Shown: one piece after another, positions 50,451 to 59,996 of the stretch
How the letters are laid out: each line of letters starts with the position of its first letter
How positions within the stretch are numbered: the stretch's first letter is position 1
Origin: Thiobacillus sp.
GTDB taxonomy: Bacteria > Pseudomonadota > Gammaproteobacteria > Burkholderiales > Thiobacillaceae
Assembly (NCBI GenBank): GCA_024708885.1
Contig: JANJXT010000039.1
Location: 27,783-91,782, forward strand
DNA length: 64,000 nucleotides
Direction: 5' to 3'
The notes under the pieces: model-generated
What the model was told of the DNA's origin: nothing
Database searches by the model: none
Seen by the model: the letters and a program-made list of their open reading frames with translations, nothing else
Made by a program: the position numbers and the translations under genes

Positions 50451-52652
50451 TTGTCCACCCTGCCCGGCCTTGCCTTCATCGCGCTGCTGCTGGCCGCCAG
50501 CCCCGTGGCGGCGGAGGGACTCGCCTTGAAGAAGGACGTCGAGCTGCGCGGGTCCGCGGCGGCGGGCAAGGACGCACCGATGTTCCTCTCCGCCGACCGC
50601 ATCGACTCGAACGCGCCGAACATTGTCGAAGCGCACGGCAACGTGGAGGCGCGCCAGGCGGGGCAGGTGTTCTCCGCCAGCTGGCTGCGCTACGACACCA
50701 CGCTCAATGCGATCGAGGCGCGCGGCGCGGTCTGGCTGGAGCAGGAGCGCATGACCGTTCACGGCGACTCGCTCAAGCTCGATCTCGACGCTTACAGCGG
50801 CGCAATGACGCGACCGGTCTATCAGTTCACCGCGCAGCCCGGGCGCGGCAACGCCGAACACATCGACTTCATCGACAAGGAGCGCTTCTCGCTGCGGAAC
50901 GCGACCTATACCACCTGCAGCGTCGACAACGACGACTGGTTTCTCAAGGTCGGCGAACTCGACATCGACAAGTCACGCAACATCGGCACCGCACGCCACG
51001 CCTCGCTGCGCTTTCTGGGCACGCCCATCCTGTATACGCCGTGGATGGATTTCGCGCTCAACGATGAACGCAAGACGGGCATTCTCGCCCCCACCTTCGG
51101 CACCACCGAGCGCAGCGGCCTCGACGTGCTGGTGCCGTACTACATCAACCTCGCGCCCAACTACGATGCGACGCTCTATCCGCGCCTGCTGTCCAAGCGC
51201 GGCGTGCAGCTGGGGGGCGAGTTCCGTTATCTGCTCGCCGACGCGCACGGCGAGAACCGTCTCGAATACCTGCCGAACGACAACGAGGCAGGCCGTTCGC
51301 GCTGGAGCGTGGCCCTGCACAACGAATACCAGGTCGATGCAAACACCCGCGCGGGCATGCTGTTCGGCCGCGTCTCGGACAACGACTACTTCCGCGACCT
51401 GTCGAACCTGATCGCCACCACCTCGCAGACCCACATCAACAGCGAGGCCTGGATCGCCACCGGGCGTGCCAACTGGAACGCCGAGGTTCGCGCGCAAAGC
51501 TTCCAGACCCTGCAGGATTCAACCGCCGCCGTGCCCATCGCCGATCTTTACGCACGCCTGCCGCAGGCGCGCTTCGGTGCTGCGCAAACCTTCGCCAATG
51601 GCCTTGAATTCCGCCTCGAAAGCGAAGCGACGCGCTTCACCCATCCCGACGACAGCCTGCCGGAAGGCACGCGCGCCCTTGTCTATCCGACGCTGCGCCT
51701 GCCGTATTCCACACCGTTCGGCTTCGTCACGCCGCAGCTTGGCTGGCATGGCAGCTACTATGTCCTCGACGACGACGCGGCGAAGGCACGCATCTCACGC
51801 AATCTGCCGATCTTCAGCCTTGACAGCGGCGTGGTGTTCGAGCGTCCGCTCGCGTTTGCCGGGCGCAGCTTCGAGCAGACCCTGGAACCACGGGTCTACT
51901 ATGTCTATGCGCCCTACCGCGACCAGGACGCCATCCCCAATTTCGACACCGCACTGCTCGACTTCAGCTATGCGCAGATGTTCACCGAAAACCAGTTCGT
52001 CGGCGGCGATCGCGTCAACGACGCCAACCAGCTGACGGTCGCGCTGACCAGCCGCTTCACCGAAGCCGACAGCGGTCTCGAGCGGCTGCAGGTCACGCTC
52101 GGGCAGCGCTACTACTTCAGCAACCAGCAGGTCACCTTGAATCCGGGTGATCCGGTGCGCAGCAGCAACGCCACCGACCTGCTCGCGGCGGCGAGCGGAC
52201 AGATCACCCGCAACTGGCGCATCAACACCGCGTGGCAGGTCGACACCCAGAATGGCAACACCATCCGGCGCAATCTGGGCGCGGCCTATCACCCGGCACC
52301 CGGCCGCACGTTGAACTTCAACTACCGTTTCATTGACCAAACCACCGAGCAGATCGACATCTCCGCGCAATGGCCGCTGGCGCCGCGCTGGTACGGCATG
52401 TTCCGCTACAACTACTCCTTCCAGGACGACAAGCTGGTCGAGGGACTGGCCGGTCTTGAATACAATGGCGGCTGCTGGCTCGTGCGCGGCGTGTTCCAGC
52501 GTCTGGCCACCAAGGAAGACCAGTCGACCGACGCCTTCTTCCTCCAGCTCGAGCTGAGCGGCATGGGGCGCATTGGCGCCAATCCGCTCGACGTATTGAA
52601 ACAGAGTGTCCCCGGATACAGGACCAGCAATGATCTTCTTAAAACGCCCTGA
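50451..52652 (+). CDS. lptD: LPS-assembly outer-membrane protein LptD
   Basis: 733 residues. Signal peptide (about 1-21), an N-terminal OstA/LptA-like jellyroll (APMFLSADRIDSNAPNIVEA, then HGNVEARQ and GAVWLEQERMTVHGD), and a large C-terminal barrel (IDISAQWPLAPRWYGMFRYN, YNGGCWLVRGVFQ). It inserts lipopolysaccharide into the outer leaflet with LptE. Only two cysteines are visible in the mature protein (TTCSVDND and GGCWLV), one on each domain, so one interdomain disulfide in place of the two in E. coli. The start is TTG 50451; no ATG or GTG precedes the signal peptide in frame. Confidence 0.94.
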   Translation: MSTLPGLAFIALLLAASPVAAEGLALKKDVELRGSAAAGKDAPMFLSADRIDSNAPNIVEAHGNVEARQAGQVFSASWLRYDTTLNAIEARGAVWLEQERMTVHGDSLKLDLDAYSGAMTRPVYQFTAQPGRGNAEHIDFIDKERFSLRNATYTTCSVDNDDWFLKVGELDIDKSRNIGTARHASLRFLGTPILYTPWMDFALNDERKTGILAPTFGTTERSGLDVLVPYYINLAPNYDATLYPRLLSKRGVQLGGEFRYLLADAHGENRLEYLPNDNEAGRSRWSVALHNEYQVDANTRAGMLFGRVSDNDYFRDLSNLIATTSQTHINSEAWIATGRANWNAEVRAQSFQTLQDSTAAVPIADLYARLPQARFGAAQTFANGLEFRLESEATRFTHPDDSLPEGTRALVYPTLRLPYSTPFGFVTPQLGWHGSYYVLDDDAAKARISRNLPIFSLDSGVVFERPLAFAGRSFEQTLEPRVYYVYAPYRDQDAIPNFDTALLDFSYAQMFTENQFVGGDRVNDANQLTVALTSRFTEADSGLERLQVTLGQRYYFSNQQVTLNPGDPVRSSNATDLLAAASGQITRNWRINTAWQVDTQNGNTIRRNLGAAYHPAPGRTLNFNYRFIDQTTEQIDISAQWPLAPRWYGMFRYNYSFQDDKLVEGLAGLEYNGGCWLVRGVFQRLATKEDQSTDAFFLQLELSGMGRIGANPLDVLKQSVPGYRTSNDLLKTP

Positions 52653-53940
52653 ACATCGCACCGCGCAGTGGCTCGCGGCGCTGTCGCTTGCCGCTTCGAT
52701 GCTGCTGCCGGCGCACGCCGCAGTGACGCCGCTCGATCATATCGTCGCGGTGGTCAACGACGAAGTGATCACGCGCCAGGAACTCAACCGCCGCTACCGC
52801 GAGGTGGAGCGCAGTCTGGTGCGCCAGAACACGCAACTGCCCCCGCGGGCGATGCTGGAAAAACAGCTGCTCGAACGCATGATTACCGAACTGGCGCTGC
52901 AGCAGCACGCGCGCAGCACCGGCGTACGGGTCGACGCGACACAGGTCGAGCGGGCGCTGCAGCGCATCGCCGCACAGAATCAGATCGACCTCGCCGGCCT
53001 TGCCGCCGCCCTGGAAAAGGAGGGCCAGAGCCTCGACGGCATGCGCGCCACAATCCGTGACGAAATGCTGATCGCACGCGCACGCGAACGCGACGTCGAC
53101 AACCGTGTCGCGGTGAGCGACGCCGAGATCGAAGGTTACCTGCAGACCCAGGCGCAGCAGGGCGCGGAAACCGAGTACGACTTCGCCCACATCCTCATCA
53201 CCGTGCCGGAGAACGCCTCGCCGGAGCAGATTCAGGCGCGCCGCGCACGCGCCGAAGACATCCTCGACCAGCTTGCCAGGGGTACGGATTTCGCCCAGCT
53301 GTCCGCGAGCCATTCCGACGCCTCCAATGCCCTGCAGGGCGGCGCCTTCGGCTGGCGTCCGGGCGGCAAGATTCCCGCCCTCTTTTACGAGGCGCTCAAG
53401 CCGCTGAAACCTGGCGAGATCGCGCCGCTGCTGAAAAGCGGCAACGGTTTCCACATCCTCAAGCTCTACGACAAGCGCGGCCTGGATGCCACGTTGAGCG
53501 TCACGCAGACGCATGCCCGCCACATCCTCATCAAGACCAACGAACTCGTTTCCGAAAACGATGCACGCACCCGTCTGCTGCAGCTCAAGGAGCGCATCGA
53601 CCACGGCGTGAACTTCGACGAGCTGGCGCGTCTCCACTCCGAAGACGCCAGCGCCTCGAAGGGTGGAGATCTTGGCTGGATCAATCCCGGCGACACCGTG
53701 CCCGATTTCGAGAAGGCGATGGATGCGTTGAAGCCGAACGAAGTGAGCGAACCGGTGCAGTCGCCCTTCGGCTGGCACCTGATCCAGGTGCTGGAGCGCC
53801 GCGACCAGGACGTGACGCAGGAACGGCAGAAGCTGCTGGCACGGCAGTCGATCCGCGAGCGCAAGGCCGAAGAATCCTTCCAGGACTGGGTGCGACAGAT
53901 CCGCGATTCGGCATACGTCGAACTGCGCCCGCTCGACTGA
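52630..53940 (+). CDS. surA: periplasmic chaperone and prolyl isomerase SurA
   Basis: 436 residues: signal peptide (ending about LLPAHA), SurA_N helical chaperone domain (IVAVVNDEVITRQELNRRYR), then two parvulin domains (YDFAHILITVPENA and THARHILIKTNELVS, each closing with a GWRPGG- or GWINPGD-type loop) and a C-terminal helix (ESFQDWVRQIRDSAYVELR). It escorts unfolded barrels, including LptD, across the periplasm. The start is ATG 52630, overlapping the lptD end by 23 bases, with AGGA upstream. Part of the classic lptD-surA-pdxA-rsmA operon. Confidence 0.96.
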   Translation: MIFLKRPEHRTAQWLAALSLAASMLLPAHAAVTPLDHIVAVVNDEVITRQELNRRYREVERSLVRQNTQLPPRAMLEKQLLERMITELALQQHARSTGVRVDATQVERALQRIAAQNQIDLAGLAAALEKEGQSLDGMRATIRDEMLIARARERDVDNRVAVSDAEIEGYLQTQAQQGAETEYDFAHILITVPENASPEQIQARRARAEDILDQLARGTDFAQLSASHSDASNALQGGAFGWRPGGKIPALFYEALKPLKPGEIAPLLKSGNGFHILKLYDKRGLDATLSVTQTHARHILIKTNELVSENDARTRLLQLKERIDHGVNFDELARLHSEDASASKGGDLGWINPGDTVPDFEKAMDALKPNEVSEPVQSPFGWHLIQVLERRDQDVTQERQKLLARQSIRERKAEESFQDWVRQIRDSAYVELRPLD

Positions 53941-54990
53941 GTGCGCCAGGATTATTCGGCAGGTTCCGCCTTGCAGCCCCCGGTCATTGCCCTCACGGCC
54001 GGCGAGCCCGCCGGCATCGGCCCCGATCTCTGCGTCGCGCTGGCGGCGCAGGCGCTCGCCTGCCGTCTGGTCGTGCTGGGTGACGCCGAGGTGCTGCACG
54101 CCCGCGCCCGCATGCTCGGCGTCGCGCTCGAGATCACCCAGGGTACGGACATTCCGCCGCACCGTCAGGGCGCATTGCACGTGCGCCATCTGCCTGCCGC
54201 GGCGGCGGTCGTGCCCGGCGTGCTCGATCCCGCCAACAGCGCACACGTCCTGGCGCTGCTCGCTGCCGCGCTCGCCGGCTGCATGGACGGCAGCTACGAT
54301 GCGCTGGTCACGGCCCCGGTCCACAAGGGCATCATCAACGATGCCGGCTTCGCCTTCACCGGCCACACCGAATATCTTGCCGAGCACAGCGACACGCCAC
54401 ACGTGGTGATGATGCTCGCCGGCGGCGGCCTGCGCGTCGCGCTTGCCACCACCCATCTCCCCTTGCGCGCCGTCGCCGACGCCATCACGCCGCAAGGCCT
54501 CGGCAACGTGATCCGCATCCTCGACGCCGACCTGCGCACGAAATTCGGCATCGAACGCCCGCGCATCGCCGTCGCCGGCCTCAATCCACACGCTGGCGAA
54601 TCCGGCCACCTGGGGCGCGAAGAAGTCGACATCATCGAACCCGTCCTGCTGCGCTTGCGAGGCGAAGGCCTCGATCTCGTCGGCCCCCTGCCCGCCGACA
54701 CCCTGTTTTCCCGCATCCGCCAGGAACCGTGCGACGCCGTGCTCGCCATGTACCACGACCAGGGCCTGCCGGTGTTGAAATACGCGAGCTTCGGTGCCGG
54801 CGTCAACGTCACCCTCGGCCTTCCCTTCATCCGCACCTCCGTCGACCACGGCACCGCGCTCGATCTCGCCGGCAGCGGCCGCGCCGAGGCTGGCAGCCTG
54901 CTCGCCGCAATCGACATGGCGATGGGGGTTCAGGGGTCAGGGATCAGGAATCAGGAATCAGCGGGGCGTGCGGCTGCGCTGCGCACTTGA
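53941..54990 (+). CDS. pdxA: 4-hydroxythreonine-4-phosphate dehydrogenase PdxA
   Basis: About 349 residues. Conserved parts are ALTAGEPAGIGPDLCVALA, VHKGIINDAGFAFTGHTEYL (metal histidine), VAGLNPHAGESGHLGREE (second histidine) and MYHDQGLPVLKY (third). It oxidises 4-phosphohydroxy-threonine in pyridoxal phosphate synthesis. The start is ambiguous: GTG 53941 directly after surA, or TTG 53971, which gives the usual short N-terminus. The last 20 or so residues (GVQGSGIRNQESAGRAAALR) are encoded by heptamer-array element 4 and are not part of the normal family sequence. Confidence 0.92.
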   Translation: MRQDYSAGSALQPPVIALTAGEPAGIGPDLCVALAAQALACRLVVLGDAEVLHARARMLGVALEITQGTDIPPHRQGALHVRHLPAAAAVVPGVLDPANSAHVLALLAAALAGCMDGSYDALVTAPVHKGIINDAGFAFTGHTEYLAEHSDTPHVVMMLAGGGLRVALATTHLPLRAVADAITPQGLGNVIRILDADLRTKFGIERPRIAVAGLNPHAGESGHLGREEVDIIEPVLLRLRGEGLDLVGPLPADTLFSRIRQEPCDAVLAMYHDQGLPVLKYASFGAGVNVTLGLPFIRTSVDHGTALDLAGSGRAEAGSLLAAIDMAMGVQGSGIRNQESAGRAAALRT

Positions 54991-55131
54991 TGAATACATG
55001 AGCGCCATGTTTTTTCATGCCTCCCACCCCCGCTCCCCGCTCCCTGATCCCTGATCCCTGATCCCTGATCCCTGATCCCTGATCCCTGATCCCTGATCCC
55101 TGATCCCTGATCCCTGATCCCTGATCCCTGA
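54929..55131. repeat. heptamer-array element 4 (pdxA-rsmA)
   Basis: Left arm about 54929-54961: TCAGGGG/TCAGGGA/TCAGGAA/TCAGGAA-type units, inside the pdxA coding end. Core 54962-55040 includes 54968-54995, the reverse complement of the core of element 2. Right arm 55041-55131: 13 perfect tandem copies of TCCCTGA, ending two bases before the rsmA ATG. The arms are approximate reverse complements. Confidence 0.9.
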
Positions 55132-55133
55132 AA

Positions 55134-55916
55134 ATGCACACCCCCCGCAAACGCTTCGGCCAGAACTTTCTCGTCGACGACGGCGTGATTCATGCCACCG
55201 TCAACGCCATTCGGCCGCAGGCGGGCGACACGGTGGTGGAGATCGGTCCGGGACTGGGGGCGCTGACGCGGCCGCTGCTGGAACGGCTGCCGCACCTGCA
55301 CGTCGTCGAACTCGATCGCGACCTGGTCGCGCGGCTGCGCCGCAGCTGGACGCCGGAGCGGCTGACGGTGCACGAGGGCGACGCGCTGAAATTCGATTTC
55401 GGCAGCCTCGGCGACGGTCTGCGCATCGTCGGCAACCTGCCGTACAACATCTCCAGCCCGCTGCTGTTCCATCTGCTGGATTTCGCTTCGCACATCCGCG
55501 ACATGCATTTCATGCTGCAAAAGGAAGTGGTCGCGCGCATGGTCGCCGCGCCTTCGACACCGGACTATGGCCGCCTGTCGATCATGCTGCAGCGCCGCTG
55601 CTACATGGACTGGCTGCTCGACGTCCCGCCGACCGCGTTCAATCCGCCGCCCAAGGTCGATTCGGCGGTGGTCCGCCTGATTCCGAAGACACCCGCCGAG
55701 ATCGCGCCGGTCGACCCGCAGGTGTTCGCACGCGTCGTTGCCGCGGCCTTCGCGCAACGCCGCAAGACACTGCGCAACACGCTCAGCAGTCTGTTTTCAG
55801 CCGCAGACTTCGCGGACCTCGGCATCGATCCCGGGCTGCGTGCGGAAGCGCTCGCCATCGCCGACTACGAAGCGCTCGCACGCCACCTCACGGCTCACCC
55901 CGCGAGCACGGGGTAG
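55134..55916 (+). CDS. rsmA: 16S rRNA dimethyladenosine transferase RsmA (KsgA)
   Basis: 260 residues. [20 protein letters not shown] at the start, SAM motif [16 protein letters not shown], then [10 protein letters not shown] and the catalytic [15 protein letters not shown]; a helical C-terminal domain with [12 protein letters not shown]. It dimethylates two adjacent adenosines near the 3' end of 16S rRNA. The ATG at 55134 has no Shine-Dalgarno: the 13-copy TCCCTGA array ends two bases before it. Translation probably depends on weak initiation or readthrough from pdxA. The 3' end overlaps the convergent reductase gene by 22 bases. Confidence 0.95.
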   Translation: MHTPRKRFGQNFLVDDGVIHATVNAIRPQAGDTVVEIGPGLGALTRPLLERLPHLHVVELDRDLVARLRRSWTPERLTVHEGDALKFDFGSLGDGLRIVGNLPYNISSPLLFHLLDFASHIRDMHFMLQKEVVARMVAAPSTPDYGRLSIMLQRRCYMDWLLDVPPTAFNPPPKVDSAVVRLIPKTPAEIAPVDPQVFARVVAAAFAQRRKTLRNTLSSLFSAADFADLGIDPGLRAEALAIADYEALARHLTAHPASTG

Positions 55917-56980
55917 TCGGTGTATCCCTTCGCCTCACCGGCGTAGAAGGTTTGGTAATCGGGCACATTGAGCGGTGCGCCACGGCGGAAGCGTTCCACC
56001 AGATCGGGATTGGCGAGCAGCAGGCGGCCGAACGCGACGGCATCGGCCTCGCCGGCCTGCAGCGCGGCCTGCGCGCTGGCGAGGTCATAGGCGTTGTTGA
56101 GGATGAGATTGCCCCGATACAGCGCGCGCAGACGAGCATAGTCGAACGGCACCCACGCCTCCTGCGACGCGCCGCCGGTACCACGCAGAATGTCGAGGAA
56201 GGCGAGATCAAACGCATTCAACTGCGCCACCACGTACTCGAACAGCCCCTGCGGATCGTCGTCCGACAGGCCGTTGGCGCTCGTCACCGGCGACAGGCGC
56301 ACGCCGACGCGCGCGCTACCGACGGCCTCGCACACCGCCTGCATCACTTCCAGCAGCAGGCGCGCGCGGTTCGCCTGGCTGCCGCCATACGCATCGGTGC
56401 GCTGGTTGCTGGAAGAACGCAGGAACTGGTCGAGCAGATAGCCGTTGCCGGCATGCACCTCGACCGCGTCGAAACCCGCTGCCATGGCGTTGCGCGCCGC
56501 TTCGGCATAGTCTTCGACAAGACCGGGCAATTCATCCGTTTCCAGCGCGCGCGGGGTGACATAGTCCTGCATGTCGCTGCCGGTGAACACCTGCCCCGCC
56601 GGACGAATCGCCGAGGGCGCCACCGGCAGTGCGCCGCCAGGCTGCAGGGCCGGATGCGAAATTCGCCCGACGTGCCAGAGCTGCAGCGCGATGCGCCCGC
56701 CGGCCTCGTGCACCGCCGCAGTCACCTGCTTCCAGCCGGCAACCTGTTCCGCCGTGTGGATGCCCGGCGTGCGCGGATAACCGTGTCCTGCGGCGCAGAT
56801 CGGCGAGGCCTCGCTGAGAATCAGGCCGACCGCGGCACGCTGACGGTAATATTCGGCCATGAGCGACGTCGGAACGTTGCCGTCGCCGGCGCGGCAACGC
56901 GTCAGCGACGACATGACCACGCGGTTGGACAGTTCGAGTGCGCCGAAGCGCGCGGGAGCGAGAAGGTCGATCACGGACAT
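55895..56980 (-). CDS. Old Yellow Enzyme-family alkene reductase (NemA-like)
   Basis: 361 residues, FMN TIM barrel. [20 protein letters not shown] begins the family pattern; [20 protein letters not shown] carries substrate-binding residues; [13 protein letters not shown] with [12 protein letters not shown] and [14 protein letters not shown] follow. It reduces activated double bonds or nitroesters with NAD(P)H, often in response to electrophiles. The ATG at 56980 has AAAGGA six bases upstream; longer upstream frames are not real. Convergent with rsmA, divergent from the OmpA lipoprotein gene. No TetR/NemR regulator lies next to it. Confidence 0.93.
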   Translation of the reverse strand: MSVIDLLAPARFGALELSNRVVMSSLTRCRAGDGNVPTSLMAEYYRQRAAVGLILSEASPICAAGHGYPRTPGIHTAEQVAGWKQVTAAVHEAGGRIALQLWHVGRISHPALQPGGALPVAPSAIRPAGQVFTGSDMQDYVTPRALETDELPGLVEDYAEAARNAMAAGFDAVEVHAGNGYLLDQFLRSSSNQRTDAYGGSQANRARLLLEVMQAVCEAVGSARVGVRLSPVTSANGLSDDDPQGLFEYVVAQLNAFDLAFLDILRGTGGASQEAWVPFDYARLRALYRGNLILNNAYDLASAQAALQAGEADAVAFGRLLLANPDLVERFRRGAPLNVPDYQTFYAGEAKGYTDYPVLAG

Positions 56981-57176
56981 ATCCTTTCTGAAAAACTGCA
57001 AAATGATACTTATGACGCATGGCGGAAAAAATGCAAGCCCGCCATGCGGGAACCTCTGGAATCCGTATTGGCCCATGCATGCCACACGAGACCGGCATGC
57101 CGTCATTCGGTCGCGTACACGGACCTCATGCCAGCACAGACAACCCGCACTGAATTTGTTCAACAAGGAACCCACC

Positions 57177-57854
57177 ATGCAGAAACGTCCTCTTGCGGTC
57201 ACGCTCCTCGCAGGCCTGCTCGCCGCCGGCTGCGCCACCAATGACCTGGGCGATCGGCGCGATCTCAGCAAGACCGAAAAAGGCGCGATCATCGGCACCG
57301 CCAGCGGCGCCGCGCTCGGCGCCATCATCAACCACAGGAATCGTGGCAAGGGTGCGCTGATTGGCGCGGTCGGTGGTGGACTCACCGGTGCCGGAGTCGG
57401 CTATTACATGGACCAGCAGGCGAAAGACCTGCAGAAACAGCTGCAAGCGCAAATCCAGCGCGGTGAAATCACCCTGGAAAAGCGCGCCAGCGACAACGCC
57501 CTGCTCGTCAGCATGACCGCCAATACCGGCTTCGACTCGGGGCTCGCCGTGCTCAAACCCGGCTACCTGCCCACGCTGGACAAGATCGCGCAGGTACTGA
57601 ACCAGTACGGCAAGACCACCGTGACCGTGATCGGCCACACCGACAGTATCGGCAGCCACGAATACAACCAGGGCCTGTCCGAACGCCGCGCGCAGGCAGT
57701 GATGGATCGTTTCGCCGCACGCAGCGTCAACCGGCTGCGGCTGGAATCCTACGGCAAGGGCAAGACCGAGCCACGCGCGGACAACGCCACCGAAGCCGGC
57801 CGCGCGCTCAACCGCCGCGTCGAACTGTGGATTCTGCCCGTAGTCGCCGGCTGA
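57177..57854 (+). CDS. OmpA-family peptidoglycan-binding lipoprotein (YiaD-like)
   Basis: 225 residues. Lipobox LAAGC (Cys about residue 19), then a glycine-zipper membrane segment (IIGTASGAALGAIINH and GALIGAVGGGLTGAGVGYYM), a short coiled region (AKDLQKQLQAQIQRGE), and an OmpA-like domain: VTVIGHTDSIGSHEYNQGLS, SERRAQAVMDRF, and NRRVELWI with the peptidoglycan-binding Asp and Arg. It probably anchors the outer membrane to the wall. The ATG at 57177 has AAGGAA upstream. A single gene, followed by the cbpA operon. Confidence 0.92.
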   Translation: MQKRPLAVTLLAGLLAAGCATNDLGDRRDLSKTEKGAIIGTASGAALGAIINHRNRGKGALIGAVGGGLTGAGVGYYMDQQAKDLQKQLQAQIQRGEITLEKRASDNALLVSMTANTGFDSGLAVLKPGYLPTLDKIAQVLNQYGKTTVTVIGHTDSIGSHEYNQGLSERRAQAVMDRFAARSVNRLRLESYGKGKTEPRADNATEAGRALNRRVELWILPVVAG

Positions 57855-57996
57855 CAGGCTGCTACCATGGTGTTTCAGGCCGCCATTTCACGCAGCGTAT
57901 CCACCCCTGGCATCGAGATGCTGATCGATGGATCGCAAGTCGGGTCAGGCCGGTATCCGGATTGTGAAAGCTTGAGCCAATCGACGAGGACGCCGC

Positions 57997-58944
57997 ATGC
58001 AATTCAAGGACTATTACCAGACGCTGGGCGTGGCGCGCGACGCCAGTGCGGACGAGGTGAAGAAGGCCTTCCGCAAGCTTGCGCGCAAGTATCACCCGGA
58101 CGTTTCCAAGGAGGCCGACGCCGAGGCTCGCATGCAGGAGGTCAACGAGGCCTACGCGGTGCTGTCCGATACGGAGAAGCGCGCTGCCTACGATCAGCTC
58201 GGGCGCGGCTACCAGCCGGGGCAGGATTTCCGGCCGCCGCCGGATTGGGACGCCGGATTCGAGTTTTCCGGGCACGGTTTTTCGCCTCACGAGGCCGCCG
58301 GCTTCAGCGATTTTTTTTCCGAGCTGTTCGGCCACATGGGCGGCGCGCCGCGCGGCGCCCGTCCATCGGGTTTCCGCGCGCAGGGTGAGGACCACCACGC
58401 CAAGGTGCTGCTCGACCTGGAGGACGCGTTCACCGGTGCCACACGGCAGATCAGCCTGCGCGTGCCCAAGGTCGACGCGCAGGGACACGTGCATCTTGCC
58501 GCCCGCACACTCAACGTGAAGATCCCGCGCGGCGTGCGCGCCGGCCAGGTGATCCGCCTCGCGGGCCAGGGTGCGCCGGGGGTGGGCGGCGCACCCGCCG
58601 GCGACCTGCTGCTGGAAGTGCAGTTCCGCCCGCATCCGCGCCTGCGCGCCGAGGGCCGCGACCTGCGCCTGACGCTGCCGCTGGCGCCATGGGAAGCCGC
58701 GCTTGGCAGCGTCATCAGCGTCGACCTGCCGGGAGGCGCCGTGAAGGTACGCATCCCCGAAGGCGCACAGGGCGGCCGCCAGCTGCGCGTGCGCGGCCAC
58801 GGACTGCCGGGCGAGACAGCAGGCGATCTGCTGCTCGATCTGCACGTGGTGCTGCCGCCGGCCGACTCGCCGAAGGCGCGGGAACTATACGAAACCATGG
58901 CGCGCGAGCTTGCATTCGAACCGCGTCCGGGCGGGAGGACCTGA
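57997..58944 (+). CDS. cbpA: curved-DNA-binding J-domain co-chaperone CbpA
   Basis: 315 residues: J domain ([20 protein letters not shown], with HPD in [16 protein letters not shown]), a glycine/phenylalanine-rich linker ([20 protein letters not shown]) and two DnaJ C-terminal beta domains without the zinc-finger region. This is the CbpA class of Hsp40, which stimulates DnaK and binds curved DNA. The ATG at 57997 follows GAGGACGCCGC. Three bases after its stop comes cbpM, the dedicated inhibitor, so the pair forms an operon. Confidence 0.93.
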   Translation: MQFKDYYQTLGVARDASADEVKKAFRKLARKYHPDVSKEADAEARMQEVNEAYAVLSDTEKRAAYDQLGRGYQPGQDFRPPPDWDAGFEFSGHGFSPHEAAGFSDFFSELFGHMGGAPRGARPSGFRAQGEDHHAKVLLDLEDAFTGATRQISLRVPKVDAQGHVHLAARTLNVKIPRGVRAGQVIRLAGQGAPGVGGAPAGDLLLEVQFRPHPRLRAEGRDLRLTLPLAPWEAALGSVISVDLPGGAVKVRIPEGAQGGRQLRVRGHGLPGETAGDLLLDLHVVLPPADSPKARELYETMARELAFEPRPGGRT

Positions 58945-58947
58945 GCC

Positions 58948-59238
58948 ATGCACGACGACGACATCTTCACCGGCAGCCTGATGGAGGCTTCATGGCTCAC
59001 GCTGGAACAGGTCGCAGCGGCCTGCAGCGTCGAGTCCGACTGGCTCGCACGCCATATCGACGAAGGCCTGTTCCCGCACGTGGAAAGCGTCGCCGGCACC
59101 TGGCGCTTTTCCGGCGCTGCCCTCGTTCGCGCACGACGCATGCGCGAGCTCGAACGCGACTTCGACGCCGTACCCGAACTCGCGGCGCTGGTTGCCGACC
59201 TGCTGGAGGAGCTCGACGCGCTGCGCCACCGGCGTTGA
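58948..59238 (+). CDS. cbpM: chaperone modulator CbpM
   Basis: 96 residues, MerR-like helix-turn-helix fold: LTLEQVAAACSVESDWLARH, then VAGTWRFSGAALVRARRMRE and the helical end LAALVADLLEELDALRHRR. CbpM binds the J domain of CbpA and blocks its contact with DnaK and DNA. Starts three bases after cbpA with GGAGG in the cbpA tail. The usual genomic partner. Confidence 0.93.
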   Translation: MHDDDIFTGSLMEASWLTLEQVAAACSVESDWLARHIDEGLFPHVESVAGTWRFSGAALVRARRMRELERDFDAVPELAALVADLLEELDALRHRR

Positions 59239-59314
59239 ACCGCAGCCGGTCTGCGCCGTCCCCGCCGCGTGGCCACGCCGGCGCAATGGCCGGCCCGCTC
59301 GTCGGCCGCGTCTG

Positions 59315-59968
59315 TCAAACCTGGAACAGCGCCGTGCTCATCCCGCGCAGCGCGGCGCGCCGTGCCAGCGCATCGGGGCACAGCGCCGCGACCTGTTCCC
59401 AGAAGCGCGGCGAATGATCGAGGTGGACAAGGTGGGCGAGCTCGTGCGCGACGACGTAGTCGACCAGTGCCAGCGGCGCCTGCACCAGCCGCCAGTTGAG
59501 GCGGATATGGCCACGCCGGGTGCAGCTGCCCCATTGCGTCTGCGCATCCGACAGGGCAAAGCGCGTCGGCGCACGGCCGAGCCGGCGCGCCATCCGCGCG
59601 AGACGCCACGCCAGCAGCCGCGCGGCGCGCGCGGCCAGCCATTCGCGCACCAGCACCGCGACATCGGCCGACAGCGGCGCATGCACATGCAGTCGGTCGC
59701 CGTGGCGCCGCACCTCGCAGAACAGCGATGGCCGCACCTCGATGGCGAGCACGCGCCCCAGATAGCGCACTTCGCTGGCGGCTTCGATTTGCGGTACGCG
59801 CGCCTGCATGCGCGACCACGCACGCAGCAGCCAGTCGCGCTGATGCAGAACGTAGCCCTCGATTTCCTCGCGCGGCGTCCACACCGGGGCGTGGATGCGC
59901 ACCTCGTGCGCGGTGACGGTCAAGCCCAGGGTACGGCGGCGGCGCGAGCGGTTCAGCCGGTAGGGCAC
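59315..59968 (-). CDS. YgjP-like M48 (SprT/WLM-type) zinc metallopeptidase
   Basis: At least 217 residues. The C-terminal catalytic region has WGSCTRRGHIRLNWRLVQAP and the zinc motif VVAHELAHLVHLDHSPRFW (HExxH with a third His five residues on). The N-terminal half is the beta-rich YgjP/DUF45 domain (RSRRRRTLGLTV). The natural substrate is unknown. The start is doubtful: the only usual start codon is GTG 59968, but the family-like sequence VLQLGDTR lies upstream and in frame, reaching CTG codons at 60013-60016 behind a GAGG. The gene follows plsC and gmhB on the same strand. Confidence 0.82.
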   Translation of the reverse strand: MPYRLNRSRRRRTLGLTVTAHEVRIHAPVWTPREEIEGYVLHQRDWLLRAWSRMQARVPQIEAASEVRYLGRVLAIEVRPSLFCEVRRHGDRLHVHAPLSADVAVLVREWLAARAARLLAWRLARMARRLGRAPTRFALSDAQTQWGSCTRRGHIRLNWRLVQAPLALVDYVVAHELAHLVHLDHSPRFWEQVAALCPDALARRAALRGMSTALFQV

Positions 59969-59996
59969 ACGGGTGTCGCCGAGCTGCAGAACGCCG

